Shown: positions 23,336 to 35,445, numbered from the stretch's first letter. The stretch: DNA of 64,000 bases from Cornus controversa (GCA_026545225.1 CM048853.1:14572755-14636754); one strand, 5' to 3'. Program-made: numbers and translations. Notes: generated from the letters alone by a model not told the origin.

Positions 23336-24104
23336 AAGGGATCAAACTCACAACGATGAAGGACTCCAATAACAGTAGAACACAATACAAGTTTGAGTAT
23401 CGCAGGACCACACTCAGAACCACGCGCACTCCCCTAGTGAGATATAGTTAGTGAGAGAAGCTCTCAACTAACCTATGCTATGCCATAGTTAATAGGGAAA
23501 AAGAAAAAGAACTAAGACAAAAAGTGCATTCACCAGAGCATTGTAAACCTTCCTTTTGAGAACCTTTAAAACACTTCCTTAATTTCTTAAAATTAATTTT
23601 ATGAATTGAAATTTAAGAATGTTCTAGGGATATTGTTTTCTTTTAAAGATTTTGTTGACTCCATTTTGAAAATTTTATAAATGAAAGTTGAAAATGATAC
23701 AAATGTATGGGAAAATATTAATTTGACTCTTTCCCAAATTTCTTTTCTTCCTTGAAATCCACAGACTTGTACCCATCCGATGTTGACACTTTCCTCTAGA
23801 GCGAGAAAAAGATAGAGATAGAGAAAAAGCTCAAGAATTCTGGCAAACCATTGAGACTAGTGGATCTCTAACCCACGTAGAACCCTCACCGTGGACTACA
23901 GGCCGAACCCCCGAAAAACCCTGACAACATCTGGACTGACTTGTATGTTGAGGGAGATCTCTAGCGGGGAGGATGTAAGCAACCTGGCATCTTTCATCTG
24001 ACCTGCAAATTCAGCCACTGATTTGACACCTAAACTGTTCTGTCTCTCCTACAACTGGTCCGAATTGAACGCTTTCTCCCCAACCGCACAATCAACTAAT
24101 CCAA
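23336..24104. other. Non-coding, possible LINE leader then AT-rich sequence
   Basis: No reading frame of note. It includes a small inverted pair near 23440-23475 (TAGTTAGTGAGAGAAGC then CTCTCAACTAACCTA). Confidence 0.4.
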
Positions 24105-24611
24105 GAGCCCGTTTGGGGTTGTTGTTGAACCACTTAAAACCATTTTTATTTTAAAAGTTTGTTTTGAAATGTGTGTGGTAACCAAAAAACACTTCTAATG
24201 ATAGAGATTTTAACTTAGTAGAGCTTTTTATTTAAGCCAAAATTTTTTGCTTTTAAAATTGCATTTTGAGTAGAGGTTCTATATTTTATGCAAGTGTTTT
24301 TTCTTTAAACAATTTTATCCATTTTTATTTTTTATAAAGACTATTTTATTTCCTTTTTTATAAGTCTTATTATTATCAAATATAAGAACACTCCATTAAA
24401 GGACATTATTGTACTATAGAAGTGCTTTAAACAATATGTTACCAAACAAATTGAAGAGTATTTTAATTGTGAAAAGTAGTTTATATAATGTATCACCAAA
24501 CACCTGACATGCTTTTTACTAAAAGCAATTTTATGTCTAAAGAACAATTTTATGGCAGTTTTACTGATGAAATCATTTTTTTTTTATTACAACATCAACG
24601 TCAAATGGGCC
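24105..24611. mobile_element. MITE-like non-autonomous DNA transposon
   Basis: About 506 bp of AT-rich DNA bounded by imperfect terminal inverted repeats. Left end is AGCCCGTTTGGGGTTGTTG (from 24106). Right end read inward is GGCCCATTTGACGTTGATG (from 24611), with about three quarters of positions matching. CCAAG flanks both ends (24101-24105 and 24612-24616), a possible target duplication. GAGCCCGTTTGG-like ends are common in plant hAT-type MITEs. No coding capacity. Superfamily uncertain. Confidence 0.5.
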
Positions 24612-25784
24612 CCAAGACACATTGTGACTTGACCTTTGGCTCAATCTCTTCACTCATCTTTGTTGCTTTCTGAAAGGGAAGTGCAGTGGATTTTCCCATT
24701 GTGGCACTGACGTTACACCAAATATTGTTAGGGCGAAGACGATTGTGAGCTCAATGGTGGTTTAGGCATCGATTGAGTTCTAGGATACTCTAGTAACAAT
24801 AGAGAGGTGTTCTCAAAGAGAAAATGGAAAGAATTTGGGACAGAAATTAGGAAAATACATTGTCTAAAGGTAAGTTTTTCTAGTTGCTCAAAATTATTAA
24901 ATGTCCTTTTTTGATAAGTAGAATATGTCCTTCACTAAGTACATTCAACGTTAAGTGATAGGTGAAGTTCAGTTGTTTTAAAAGTTTTTGTCCATTTATC
25001 TGCACCTTTTTTTATTTTAAGAGCCTCTATGAATACATTTTTGTCCATTTAATTCTGCTCGTGTAACTATTGAAGACCTTTGAATACATCTAGTTTTAAG
25101 TTCTTAATTGTGTGCTCATGTGTTATGAAACACAATTAATTGAACTATTGGAGATCTCTGCAAACATCTAGTTTTAAGTACTTAATTGTGTTATCAAACA
25201 GCCTCTATGAGAGTTGAATTTAACATCATTACATCCCAACTAGTCTTTAAGGTTTTGCCAACCTTGAATCTGATCTTTACTCTCTATCTTTGGTTTGTGG
25301 TTTGAATTCTCTTTCAACTCTATCATGGCATTTTCAAACCATTACTTTTTGTCTTCAATACATTGACATTGTGGATGCCTAAATTAGTTGATGACCTCTA
25401 TATGACCGAAAAGATGTATCATCCAAGGCTCCAAGTTACTAATAATTACTTATATTAACCGTGGAACTGATTATTTTTGAGCTCCATTTTGGTGCAATAT
25501 TACTTAATAAGTGTTGGTCATAATATGATATTATCAATTGTATGGAGCGGGAATCAATTTCTTTATGTGCTTTCTTAACAATAAAGGATTTCATTTCATC
25601 ATAGATATTGTATCCCTTGCATATTATTTTTATATTTGAGGTTTACACTTATTGACATTCTTCATCATCTTAAGATTTTTTATTGAAATAATCCAACAAT
25701 ATCTCAGATGTTGCATTTTCTTGCTGGTTTTTTTAAATGTCAATGTTATAAATTCTACAATTTTGCTATATAAAATAGTTAAGT
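24612..25784. other. AT-rich intergenic sequence with a local duplication
   Basis: No gene. A roughly 49 bp segment starting AACTATTG and ending CTTAATTGTGT occurs at 25065-25113 and again at 25143-25191 with a few changes. The word AGCCTCTATGA recurs about 180 bp apart (25022 and about 25200). Confidence 0.5.
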
Positions 25785-26639
25785 GTAAATTACACTTACC
25801 TCCCTTCTAGTATGTAAACCTCCCTGTGTTATCCAAATGGCAGAGACCCCCCTGATGTTTATGTTCTGGCATCACTTTCACCCCTCCTTTAGTCTTGATA
25901 GTTAGTCAACGCCTGAAAATGCAGATGTCAACAAAAATATCATATTTAGTTCCAATTTTACTCTTCAAATGTGTAAAGACTATTATGCCTTCAAACAATG
26001 CTCAAAAATTACATGTTACCCTATTACATAATTGATGAAAATGAAATATAACACTTGGTTCATAATTACCCACATTGAAATTATATATTAATATAACAAT
26101 ATATACTTTTGATTTATTTATCACAGTTATCATTCTATATTATTATGCACTTAATAAATTATAATTATAGTATTAATCTAATTGATAAAAAAAATTATTT
26201 TAAATATAATCAATTAAGAAAGATATGCATTTAGTTTGCATTTTGTCTTGCAACATGTAAAAACTAAAAAATTATGTTGAAAGATATATATAAGTATTAT
26301 ATATATAACAAAGGTTTTAATTCATTAATGTTATGTTTAATGATAAAGATGATCATTGGTGTGGTTAAAGAGCTCAGCAAGATATTTCCTATCCGTTCGA
26401 TATGTTATAGCAGAAGCCGATGTCCCATGAGCAAGCCTAAAAAATCTAGCCATCCACTACCGCATTTGCTTCCATAGAACCAATATAGTGAATAGCAGGT
26501 CAGCAGCCTATAACAAATGGTCTGCTTGCCTCCTTACCCAGAAAAAAAAAGATCCATGAGGGTTTTGGAATTTAGGGTTTGAGAGAGCTTGGAAGAGAGG
26601 GGTGTTGATGAAATTTAGATTGTAAACGATGGATGGTGA
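25785..26639. other. AT-rich sequence with a palindrome, no gene
   Basis: Around 25781-25800 lies the near-palindrome AAGTGTAAATTACACTTACC, resembling termini of plant non-autonomous transposons, but no partner terminus was found. The rest is AT-rich with no coding potential. Confidence 0.35.
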
Positions 26640-26940
26640 TAAACATTACCATCATTCCCAAGAGCAAAACCGTGCACAGCCTAGGCACAAAGCAGACAAT
26701 ATCATACCATCAGTTGGAGCGGGGTGTTACAACCCTAGCCAAAGCCACTTGCACCACATTCGAGTACTTCTCCTCACAAACCCCTTTGAGAAGGAACCTA
26801 TCCAGCCAAGAAAGAGTCGGGGCCTTTCTCCTACTAGACCACATAAAGGTCACTCCCTCCATTGGTAAATCAATCAACTGGTACTCATCAATAAAGTCTG
26901 AGAATTTTTCCATAGCCAGTGACCATCTCCCCCCAAAGAT
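26640..26940 (-). pseudogene. LINE ORF2 endonuclease fragment
   Basis: The frame at 26710-26913 reads MEKFSDFIDEYQLIDLPMEG then FMWSSRRKAPTLSWLDRFLL, matching the C-terminal half of the plant LINE apurinic-type endonuclease (the LxDLP-G-FTWS-SRLDRFL region). The catalytic N-terminal half is absent. The expected DH following the LxR motif is also lost. Confidence 0.75.
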
Positions 26941-27807
26941 CTTTTAGTTGGACTCCCATGCTCAACAATCCATCGTTCCAAAACAGTGCACTCCCCCTTC
27001 ATGGCAATCCCCTTTTGGATAATTTGTTCCCATTCTATCCCCCTTTGGCAAACTTTTCATCGTAATTGGTGTTTCTAGCAACTATCCCGACACTTCACCA
27101 TTACGAGAATTCTTATTCGAGCTCGCCAAAGGAAAAGAAGAGAAAGATAAGAGATGGTTCGGCCTACCTTGCAGTTTCTGTTTAACAACCCATTTCTATT
27201 TATCTTCTCTTGATTATCTTCTCTTGATTATCTTATCCCTTTAATATGCATCTGTGATTGAACTTGCCTACCCATCACATGCTTTCTATTCACCGGAGCT
27301 ATATGAGTGGCGTTCTCACTCCCTACTGCACTGTTGTCTCTATCTTTGATCTTCTTTCTATTGATCCCAGCCCCTTTACAATACCACCCCACTATAGTCA
27401 AAAGATCTTCCCCTTTTCTCCAGAACCAAAGCATCCCGAGTAGTAGGGGTAATGGTGTCGAAGCACCTATTTAATTGATTATGTATAGGCTCAGGATTGG
27501 TCATCAATGTTGTATTCATCGCTACGATGGACTGTATAACCTCCTTTTGGGCCTTTGTTAATCTTCTAGAAGAATGAGAGATATGAAAACCCTTTCACCC
27601 AGCCCAATCCCCGCCACGACCCAAATCTCCTTTCTTAACATTAGATATATATGGCAGGTCAGAGTTCTGTTCTCCCAACATCAAGCCCATTGCAACTGGG
27701 TCCAAATATTCATTCCCCTAACCCAGCCCATGAGATAGGTAACCATACATTGGCCAAAACTAATTCTGGGACCCCAAGCCCAACCTACTTTTCTGAACCT
27801 TATCTCT

Positions 27808-28673
27808 TCAAGTAGCGACACGTGTCCTTGTATCCCATCTTGTTCCATGCACAGCCATCGCGTGAACGACCACGCGTCCTTGACCTCCCACCCCTTCCTC
27901 TATGATCTTCTCTCTCCTAAGCTCCTGCAGAGGCACAGAACCCTTGAGACTTCCCCTATCATGGCAACGCCACCACTTGTCCTTTGGTATGAGTTTGCTC
28001 AAATCTTGCCCAACCAATGAATCATGTTTTGGTACCAACTATGGCTCACTGAGTTCCATGAACGCGACCTTATAAGCCACAACTTCATCCTCCACCAATA
28101 CAAAGGACATCACTCTACCATCATCGGCCACCGTAATCAAAACCAGCTCAAAATCATTCTTCTCATCAGCATCAACCTTCAAAAATCCACAGCACAAGTC
28201 ATCAATGACAACAAACAAGTTCCTGCACCATAGATGAAGGGGCAACCCATATATGAGAAGTCGTCTCCCCTTCCTCCTCTGCATCAGTCCTATACATCCC
28301 ACCCTAAAATACTAGACATCAAACAGGAGCATTGCCTCCCCCCCACACTCTCTTGCCTTATTCAAGTACCCTCAATGAATCCTTTTTTGATTGAAAACAG
28401 AATAACAACAAAGAATCCAACAGGGAAGAGATTGTAACCCCATCCACCACCCACCACCCTCCAAGCCCTAGAGGCCTAAGTTTCAATTTGTTCCAGGGTG
28501 CTGACGTCTCTGTTAAATCTCCTAACCAGGCACAACCATAAGAAATCCCTTTTTCTCCCTGTATGCTGGTCGGTCACTCTAAAGACGTGACCTCTTGCTG
28601 TCAACTTTTCGTCCACCTTTCCTAGAAAAGAAAGGCTCGGCATCCTCGCTGCTTCCAAGAATGATCGTCTCAT
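27808..28673 (-). pseudogene. LINE ORF1 (DUF4283-type) relic, second copy
   Basis: Pieces in order: PSLSFLGKVDEKLTARGHVF (about 28590-28640), then in another frame RRLLIYGLPLHLWCRNLFVV (28200-28262), FLKVDADEKNDFELVLITV and VAYKVAFMELSEP (to 28039). The GLPLHLW and GFLKVD-type blocks are typical of plant LINE ORF1 proteins. A stop separates the next piece (27808-28038), which resembles the variable C-terminal linker. Non-functional. Confidence 0.65.
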
Positions 28674-28690
28674 TTGTATTTATCCCTATG

Positions 28691-29168
28691 AATTTACCTT
28701 ATTATAGGATCACCAATAAATTGATTAAATCAGTCCTAAGAACCCTCTTAAGTGTTGTCCTACATCACACCTTTTCTACTATCTGTGATACATACAATAA
28801 CATAAATTGATTAAACCATATGAAGATGTGGCTGGTTTTATAATTCTGACAATAATCCATTTTTTCTACCACTTTGCATGAGAAGATTCTAATCATTAGT
28901 CACAAGTCATTGTATTGGGTACTTTACCATGGTATGTGCATGAAGTAAGATATGTTGTATTAATTGTTAATTGGCTTTTTTATTCTTTAACTATTTTCAC
29001 CTACATTACCTGGACTAGGGTAAGTGTATTGGGTGCGGGGGTGTAACAATGGGGGACCTCCTCGAATTCTAAATCTTAGGATATGGTAATATGTTTAAAA
29101 AGTTAGATACGTATACATAGACATATACTACACATGTAAATACATTATATGTTTTGTTATAGTGTAAT
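28691..29168. other. AT-rich stretch, nothing recognised
   Basis: No coding sequence and no repeat termini that I can pair. Confidence 0.4.
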
Positions 29169-30519
29169 TGTAATACCTTGGAAATTTGAACATCTATTAT
29201 TTTAAAGAATTTGAATTTCTTTATATTATTATTTATTTATTTATTATTAATTCATGTGAAATGTCCTATCTCTATATTTTATCATTTTATGTGAGTTGCT
29301 TTTCCTTTATATGCATTTTATCATTTCATGTGAATTGATAAGTTTGATGGTTATCATTTTATGTGGATTATTTATGTTTTATAGATTCTAATTATTTCAT
29401 GTGAATTTCTCTGTTTATATTTTTATCATTTTATGTGAATTATTTATTGATTATGTATTGTTTGATTTAAATCTTTTAAATCCTTTGGATTGGGTTAGGG
29501 GGGAATCTGGGCTGGAATGGTTGGGCTAGGGATATGCATAAGTTGATGTGCCAGGGTTATGGTTATATTATTATTATTATTTTTTAGTTTATTTGGTTTT
29601 TAGAAAAACAATAATAGAATAATAATAATTAAGAAACAAGAAAATAAGAGACTAGGGTTTCTGCCGTTTACTTTACGCGCAGAAACCAAGAGAGTCAACG
29701 AAAGAGAGAAGGGAGTGAAGGAAACAATCGGGTGAACGGGTTGTTAAATCATCAAAGAGGCAAGTTAATTCTTCTCTTCCCCTTTGAATCCGTATGCATA
29801 GTCTAGATTTTTGTCTATGGATTGTTCTTGAAAATTTTGTATCTCATTGTATGTTAATTAATGTTGTTTCTGTTGAATTAAATTCGTGAAATATATATGA
29901 AGAATTTATATATAAACATGTTTATGCATATATATGTATATGTATATGTATATATATATGATATGTGTGTAATATGTGTGGGAATCGTAAGAACATAAAT
30001 CTAGGAGAGTGAAGGATGTTAATTTGTATCTTCGATGTTGTGGATTGCATGGGCAAACAATCCTTGACCCTTAGAAAATCAAATCGTTGGTAAATTGAAT
30101 TTAAATTTTTGAAAATTTTGTGAAGAACCCTAGAACTTGTGATTCGGGCTATTTCGGATGGGGCTTTTTACACCAATAGGTAGCTGACGTCGAGAGGAGA
30201 AGAACGACGCAAAAATGGAGACGAACGGTGGTCGGAGCTGGCCGGACTGTCGCTGAGAAGCCCTTGGCAACACGTTGTGCACGCTGCTGGGCGCGCTGCG
30301 CTGCAGGCTTCCCCACATGCCTAGCTAGCGTGTGGCTCCAGCGCCGATGCCGGGGAAGTTGTTTTTGGGCCCCACTCACCGGGGCCCACCTCAGGGTCCA
30401 ATACGAGCCCATTCCGATCTATTTTAATATTTTTTGTATTTTTTTGAAATTTTTGAAAAACTTGAAAATTTGAAAAATATATTTTTTTAAATACTTTTAT
30501 AATTCAAAAATTCCCAAAA
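29169..30519 (+). mobile_element. Possible truncated LTR of a chromovirus-type element
   Basis: Starts TGTAATACCTTGGAAATTTG, like LTR starts of Tekay-type elements. It has the usual composition series: AT-rich start, leader-like sequence around 29650-29790, TATG microsatellite (29930-29965), GC-rich block (30180-30390), and a run of TTTTTGAAA words (30420-30500). No terminal CA, target duplication or second copy is found, so this is a guess from style. Confidence 0.3.
29250..29450 (+). repeat. Irregular direct repeats of TATCATTTTATGTGAATT
   Basis: Five to six variants of a roughly 18 bp word ATCATTT(T/C)ATGTG(A/G)(A/G)TT occur at irregular spacing of about 30-60 bp. Confidence 0.65.
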
Positions 30520-31576
30520 TTTTATGTCAACTCGGACGTGCTCGTCAAAACCCTACTGTAGCCTCTCTACATCTGCCGCCAAACAGGAGTATCCGGTGGC
30601 CAATATATCAAACTACTCATGGCTCAGACTGGTCGAATCCTCCTCCGCCACCTCATCTGAGGGCTCACTCTCTATAGGCTTGTCCTCCTCTGCCAATGCA
30701 AGGGAATCATCCATGTCCATGTCCTCACGCTCCTGCCCCTAGCGCTGTTGGCGTTCCAGATGCCTACGGACCTGTACCCAGTGAGTGTGCTGGAAATGGG
30801 GAGGCGGTCCTATCTAGATGTCCGTAGTACTGAAGGGGATATTGGCCTCCCTAAGAAAGGCCGTGACCAAGTATGGGAATGGCAACGGCCAAGTAGCAGC
30901 TCTCTTGTTCGTCTTACGGACCAGAGCGTCCCACACTTTATACATTTGCCCCCAAATGAGCGATGGGATAGAAAACCACGTGCCAGTATGGGCTGCGTAT
31001 AAGCAGTGAAGAAGGTCACCCCGGCGCTCCACCATATGTCCTAAAGGATATGCGTTCTTGATAAGAATGGTATCCAAGAACCATAAGTCCGTCGGGCACA
31101 TAGATTTTCTTATGCAATTCTAATTGAGGGTGGTAAACTCCCCATTGCACATATCCATGACCATGGAGAACATGGTGGTGTCTAATGGGAAGGACTCCCT
31201 GAAGAGCGGACGGCCATCCTGGTCGACCATATCCGGAGGCTGTAGGTGTGGGCAGCCTATGAGTTGGGCATTCTGACTCGCCCTGATGGTGATCGTAGTT
31301 TCTCCCACCACAGTCTACAGAGTACCAGGCATGGTGCACGAGTACCGTCATTTGCTCGTAGAAGACCTACACCAACCTACTATATGCGATGTCGGATGGC
31401 GGCTGGAGTAGTCTGTTAAGCCGACGTCGCCGCAGCTTTACCACAACCCATGTTGTGTCACAGCGTGTCTCAAACTCAACGGGGTCAAAAATATGCTCGG
31501 GATGAAATCCCCGAGTGCGCCAAGCTCTGCCCGGTACATCTCGAATCTGGATACCGGGATTCTTCACACGAGCCAT
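30520..31576 (-). pseudogene. Athila env-like / plant transposon protein (Transposase_32-type) relic
   Basis: A start codon at 31574-31576 opens MARVKNPGIQIRDVPG, running to 31367. After a frame change the conserved part reads CPTDLWFLDTILIKNAYPLG and, further on, FSIPSLIWGQMYKVWDALVR and TAFLREANIPFST (30814-31101). This resembles the plant transposon protein domain found in the third ORF of Athila elements, downstream of pol. Its role, envelope-like or otherwise, is unproven. The C-terminal acidic part (about 30640-30740) is decayed. Family call is by resemblance. Confidence 0.5.
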
Positions 31577-31589
31577 ACCCCTCTACTGC

Positions 31590-31854
31590 CTGCAATTTAC
31601 ACAAAATCTATTCTAAGACACGGCATCAAAATATATAATCCAAGAACATGCTCAAAGCACCCTATCACTATCCACAAAAAACATGAACTCTCCTCACCCC
31701 AAAACTATTCTAACCATGGCAAGGTATCCACTCTATTCATATGCCCCAAAATCACCCACAAAGTTGCTTAACAATAACTCTACTCAAACCTAACATCATG
31801 CAATCTAATCTGAAAGGTAAATAAAGTCTAGGAAATAGAATGGATGTAACTTAC
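31590..31854 (-). other. Predicted GT-AG intron upstream of the env-like ORF
   Basis: On the minus strand a strong donor (exon GG then GTAAGT, intron from 31854) pairs with an acceptor TTGCAG ending at 31590. The env-like ATG lies 14 bases into the next exon. The 265-base interval is AT-rich and stop-laden. This would fit expression of the third ORF from a spliced subgenomic RNA. Prediction from splice consensus only. Confidence 0.4.
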
Positions 31855-32110
31855 CCAAAGTGGAAGCTCTAAGCCGCGCAAAAAAATGATTCCCGAAGTG
31901 GTCTCCCTTCGTGGGAGGTCGTCCAAGAACGCCGACTCTAGTCGGATGATGGAAGCAGGTGGTTGAGTGAGAATGGAAGATCGTGAGATGGTGGTGGGTG
32001 TTCGGACGAAGGGTAGGAGTGCATGGGTCGCAAGGGGTAGGAAGAAATAATGGTGAAGGGGTGGGTTCGAAATATATTAGTAAGTGCATGTGCTGTGCTC
32101 GTGCCTTTTT

Positions 32111-32283
32111 CGATTGTGCGAAATGTGAATTTCGCACAATCGAGATTTCGATTGTTCGAAGTGCTATCAAAGTAGTATCGAAGTAACTCACCTCTCGGGA
32201 CTTTGCACTTTGCAGAATCTCTCAATTTTTCCTCCAAATAAATCGAGATTTCGATTATGCGAAATGTGAATTTCGCACAATCG
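32111..32283. repeat. Two long palindromes in the Athila pol-env spacer
   Basis: CGATTGTGCGAAAT (32111-32124) and ATTTCGCACAATCG (32129-32142) form a perfect 14 bp stem with a 4-base loop. A second copy at 32252-32283 has one mismatch. Related words recur three times in the 5' LTR (39392-39470). Confidence 0.85.
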
Positions 32284-32439
32284 AAATGGTGATTGCAGAA
32301 TTTTTTAAGCCACTTTATTTGATGCCTACTTGACTCTAATTTTTAGCACTTAGATACAAATATGCTTTGGATTTCAGGGACTTCATGGGTGCATGATAGC
32401 AACCATGGTCGTGCCACATTGTACGTCTATGGCTTGACG

Positions 32440-33743
32440 TTAGAATTGGCTTACAAGTCAACATATATGGGATTCGTCAAATTGATGACATCCACATACT
32501 CCATCCTTGTTTGGCCATCCACACATGGTTTTAACCGTTGTCCATTGACTTTGAAAAACATGTCATCCTTAGGGTCTTTTAATTCCACCGCTCCATGAGG
32601 AGCAACCGAATGTACCAGAAATGGACCATCCTAACGGGAGTGGAGTTTTTCAGGGAACAAACGGACCCGTGAGTTGTACAACCATACCTTCTCTCATGAA
32701 AAAAATGTTTTGACTCAAATATTTCGATCATAAAAGACCTTAGATCTTTCCTTATAGATTTTAGCATTCTCATACGCATCATGTCACAATTCTTCCAATT
32801 CATTCACTAGAAGCCTTCGATTTGAGCCGGCTAATTTCATGTCAAAGTTGAACGCTTTAGTGGCCCACATCGCCTTGTGCTCTAATTCAACCGAAAGATG
32901 GCAAACTTTTCCATATACCAACCGGTAAGGTGATATTCCAATAGGAGTTTTATACGCAGTTCGGTAGGCCCATAATGCATCATTTAAGCGTAATGACCAA
33001 TCTTTCCGATCAGGCCAAACTATTTTTTCAAGTATATTTTTTATTTCCCGATTGGATACTTCCACTTGTCCACTGGTTTAAGGATGATAGGGGGTGGTTA
33101 CTTTATGTGTGACAGAGTATTTGGTGAGAAGGGTTTGGAGGAACCGATTACAGAAATGTTTACCTCCATCACTGATGAGGGCTCGTGGCGTGCCAAATCG
33201 ACTAAAGATATTAGCTTGTATAAACTTGACCACTACTGTGTGGTCGTTGGATTTGGTAGCCACAGCCTCTATCCATTTAGATACGTAGTCCACCACCACA
33301 AGTATCTACTCATGACCAACGGATGGTGGAAAGGGTCCCATGAAATCGATGCCCCACACGTCAAATATCTCAACAATAAGAATGGGGTTAAGAGGCATCA
33401 TGTCTTTGCGGGACATTGCGCCGAGGCGCTGGCATCGCTCACAAGAGCGGCAGAACAAATATGCGTCCCGATGAAGTGTTGGCCAGAAAAACCCGCATTG
33501 TAAGAGTTTTGCTGTGATTTTCTTTGCACTAAAATGTCCTCCACACGCAAGTGTATGACAGAATTCTAAAATGCTTTGGAATTCAATGTCGGGGACACAT
33601 TTTCGAATTAACTGGTCGAGACAATATTTGAAAAGTTGAGGATCATCCCAATAATATGATCGAGATTGGGAGAAGAAACGATCCTTCTCTTGCTTGGTCC
33701 AAGAGGATGGAATTTTTCTAGTTAGAGAATGTCCGCATACCAA
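32440..33743 (-). pseudogene. Athila integrase
   Basis: Zinc-binding domain: FCHTLACGGHFSAKKI (His pair) and CRSCERCQRLG (Cys pair), at about 33400-33560. Catalytic core: first Asp in VWGIDFMGPFPP, second in [12 protein letters not shown], Glu in [12 protein letters not shown], so the DDE triad is present. A terminal part GAVEL-like and KVNGQRLKP ends near 32440. In-frame stops break it: one between HP and TSGQVE, where Gln is expected, and one after the VGHE segment, where Tyr is expected. Length and order agree with Athila integrase. Confidence 0.9.
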
Positions 33744-34410
33744 GGAATGCTCTCTTGAGAGACTACAAAAAGTTGTTCATCTGGAAAGGATTCACAAACT
33801 GAGAGGGAATCATTAAGAGTCTCAATGACAATCCTAGAGAGGTGATCAGCCACCCTATTTTCTGTTCCCTTTTTGTCTCTAATCTCAAAATTAAACTCTT
33901 GCAACAAGAGTATCCATCGGATCAGTCGGGGTTTGGTGTCCTTCTTGGCCAAAAGATGTCGGAGGGCAGTATGATCAGAATAGACAATCACCTTTGAACC
34001 TAAGAGATAAGCTCAAAATTTGTCCAGGCCATACACCACAGCAAACAATTCCTTTTCTGTCGTGGTATAATTTATTTGAGCTTCGGAAAAGGTTTTGCTT
34101 GCATAATAGATTGCATGAGGTAATTTGTCTACACGTTGCCCTAAAACTGCACCCATTGCATAATCGGATGCATCACACATCACCTCAAATGGGAGAGTCA
34201 AGTTTAGAGGAATGAGTATTGGAGCTTGTGTAAGCAACGTGCATAGCTTCTCAAAAGCTTCAAGGCACACTGCATCAAAGGTAAAGCAAGATTCTTTTTT
34301 AAAAAGGCGACACAGAGGTCGAGAGATTTTGCTAAAATCTTTGATGAAGCGATGATAAAAACCTACATGCCCAAGGAATGAACGAATTTCTCTCACCATT
34401 GATGGTGGAG
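33744..34410 (-). pseudogene. Athila RNase H (and RT connection)
   Basis: Degrades the RNA strand of RNA-DNA hybrids. Starts with the RT connection EIRSFLGHVGFYHRFIKDFS. RNase H acidic residues are visible in FEVMCDASDYAMG (Asp), TTTEKELFAVVY (Glu) and [13 protein letters not shown] (Asp), and near the end [10 protein letters not shown] (Asp). One TGA stop at about 34013-34015 interrupts GLDKF-AYLLG; Arg (CGA) is usual there, so a CpG-type C-to-T change explains it. Confidence 0.9.
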
Positions 34411-34449
34411 GAAGTTTGGAAATAAGTTCGACCTAGGCTTTATCAACCT

Positions 34450-35445
34450 CTATTCCTCTCTTGGACACAATATCCCTAGGACTATGCCTTCTTGGACTAT
34501 AAAATGGCTATTTTCCCAACTGAGGATGAGATTTGTCTCTTGACATCGTGTAAGAACACGGGACAGATTATGGAGACAAGATTCAAATGAAGGTCCAAAG
34601 ACAGAGAAATCATCCATGAACACTTCCAAAAAGTTTTCCACCATGTCAGAAAAGATAGACACCATACACCATTGAAAAGTTGCAGGTGCATTGCATAACC
34701 CAAAAGGCATGCGTCTATAGGCGAATGTACCGAATGGACATGTGAAAGTGGTTTTATCTTGGTCTCTCGGGTTTATAGCCACTTGATTATAGGCTGAATA
34801 TCCATTTAGAAAATAATAGAAGCTTTGACCTACTAGCCTCTCTAGGATTTGATCGATGAATGAGAGTGGAAAGTGATCTTTCCTAGTTACTAAGTTAAGT
34901 TTCCTATAATCTATGCACACTCTCCATCCTGTGGTGGTGCGCTGAGGAATTAACTCACCTTTGTCATTTGGTTGCACAGTGATGCCTAATTTCTTGGGTA
35001 CAACTTGAGTGGGGCTAACCCACTTGCTATCTGAGATGAGGTAAATGATTCTCGCATCTAGCAATTTCATAACCTCTTTCATTACAACATCTTTCATATT
35101 TGGATTTAATCGACGTTGTGCCTCTCGTGAGGTGTTTGCATCTTCTTCCAAATGTATGCAGTGCATACATATGGAAGGATCTATTCCCTTTAGATCAGCC
35201 ACACTCCATCCTATGGCTTCCTTGTGCTCTTCTAGCACTTTGAGGAGTTCCCTCTCTTGTTCATTGGTGAGATTGGAAGCAATGATGACTGGGAGGGTTT
35301 TATTGCAGCCTAAGAAAGCATACTTGAGAGTAGCCGATAGAGGCTTAAGCTCAAGTTGTGGCAAGGATACTAGAGAAGGAGTTTGGGAAGCATTTGACAA
35401 AGGGGGCAAAGGCTCTCTCGGTGCTCTCCATTTAAATGAATTCAT
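34450..35445 (-). pseudogene. Athila reverse transcriptase, long open segment
   Basis: 331 codons open on the minus strand. The N-terminal linker (to about residue 120) is followed by RT blocks: SPTQVVPKKLGITV, GWRVCIDYRKLNLVTRKDHF, LPLSF-like IDQILERLVG, FLNGYSAYNQVAI (Asp of the usual LDGYSG is changed to Asn), FGTFAYRRMPFGLCNAPATF, and the catalytic FMDDFSVFG with both Asp present. The usual Q-R-C-M reads QWCM. It ends in a frame break just after the VLG block. Best preserved coding piece of this element, but the LNGY change would itself remove a catalytic Asp. Confidence 0.9.

Larger units (their letters stand above)
26640..28690 (-). mobile_element. LINE remnant with ORF1 and partial endonuclease
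   Basis: On the minus strand it begins with ORF1 sequence near 28673 and ends inside the ORF2 endonuclease near 26640. The expected N-terminal endonuclease motifs and the whole RT are missing, so the copy is internally deleted and 3' truncated, unusual for LINEs, which normally lose the 5' end. This suggests later deletion or an unrecognised insertion at about 26640. Confidence 0.7.

Noticed and set aside
33066..33503. 145-codon plus-strand frame
   Set aside because: Antisense shadow of the Athila integrase core.
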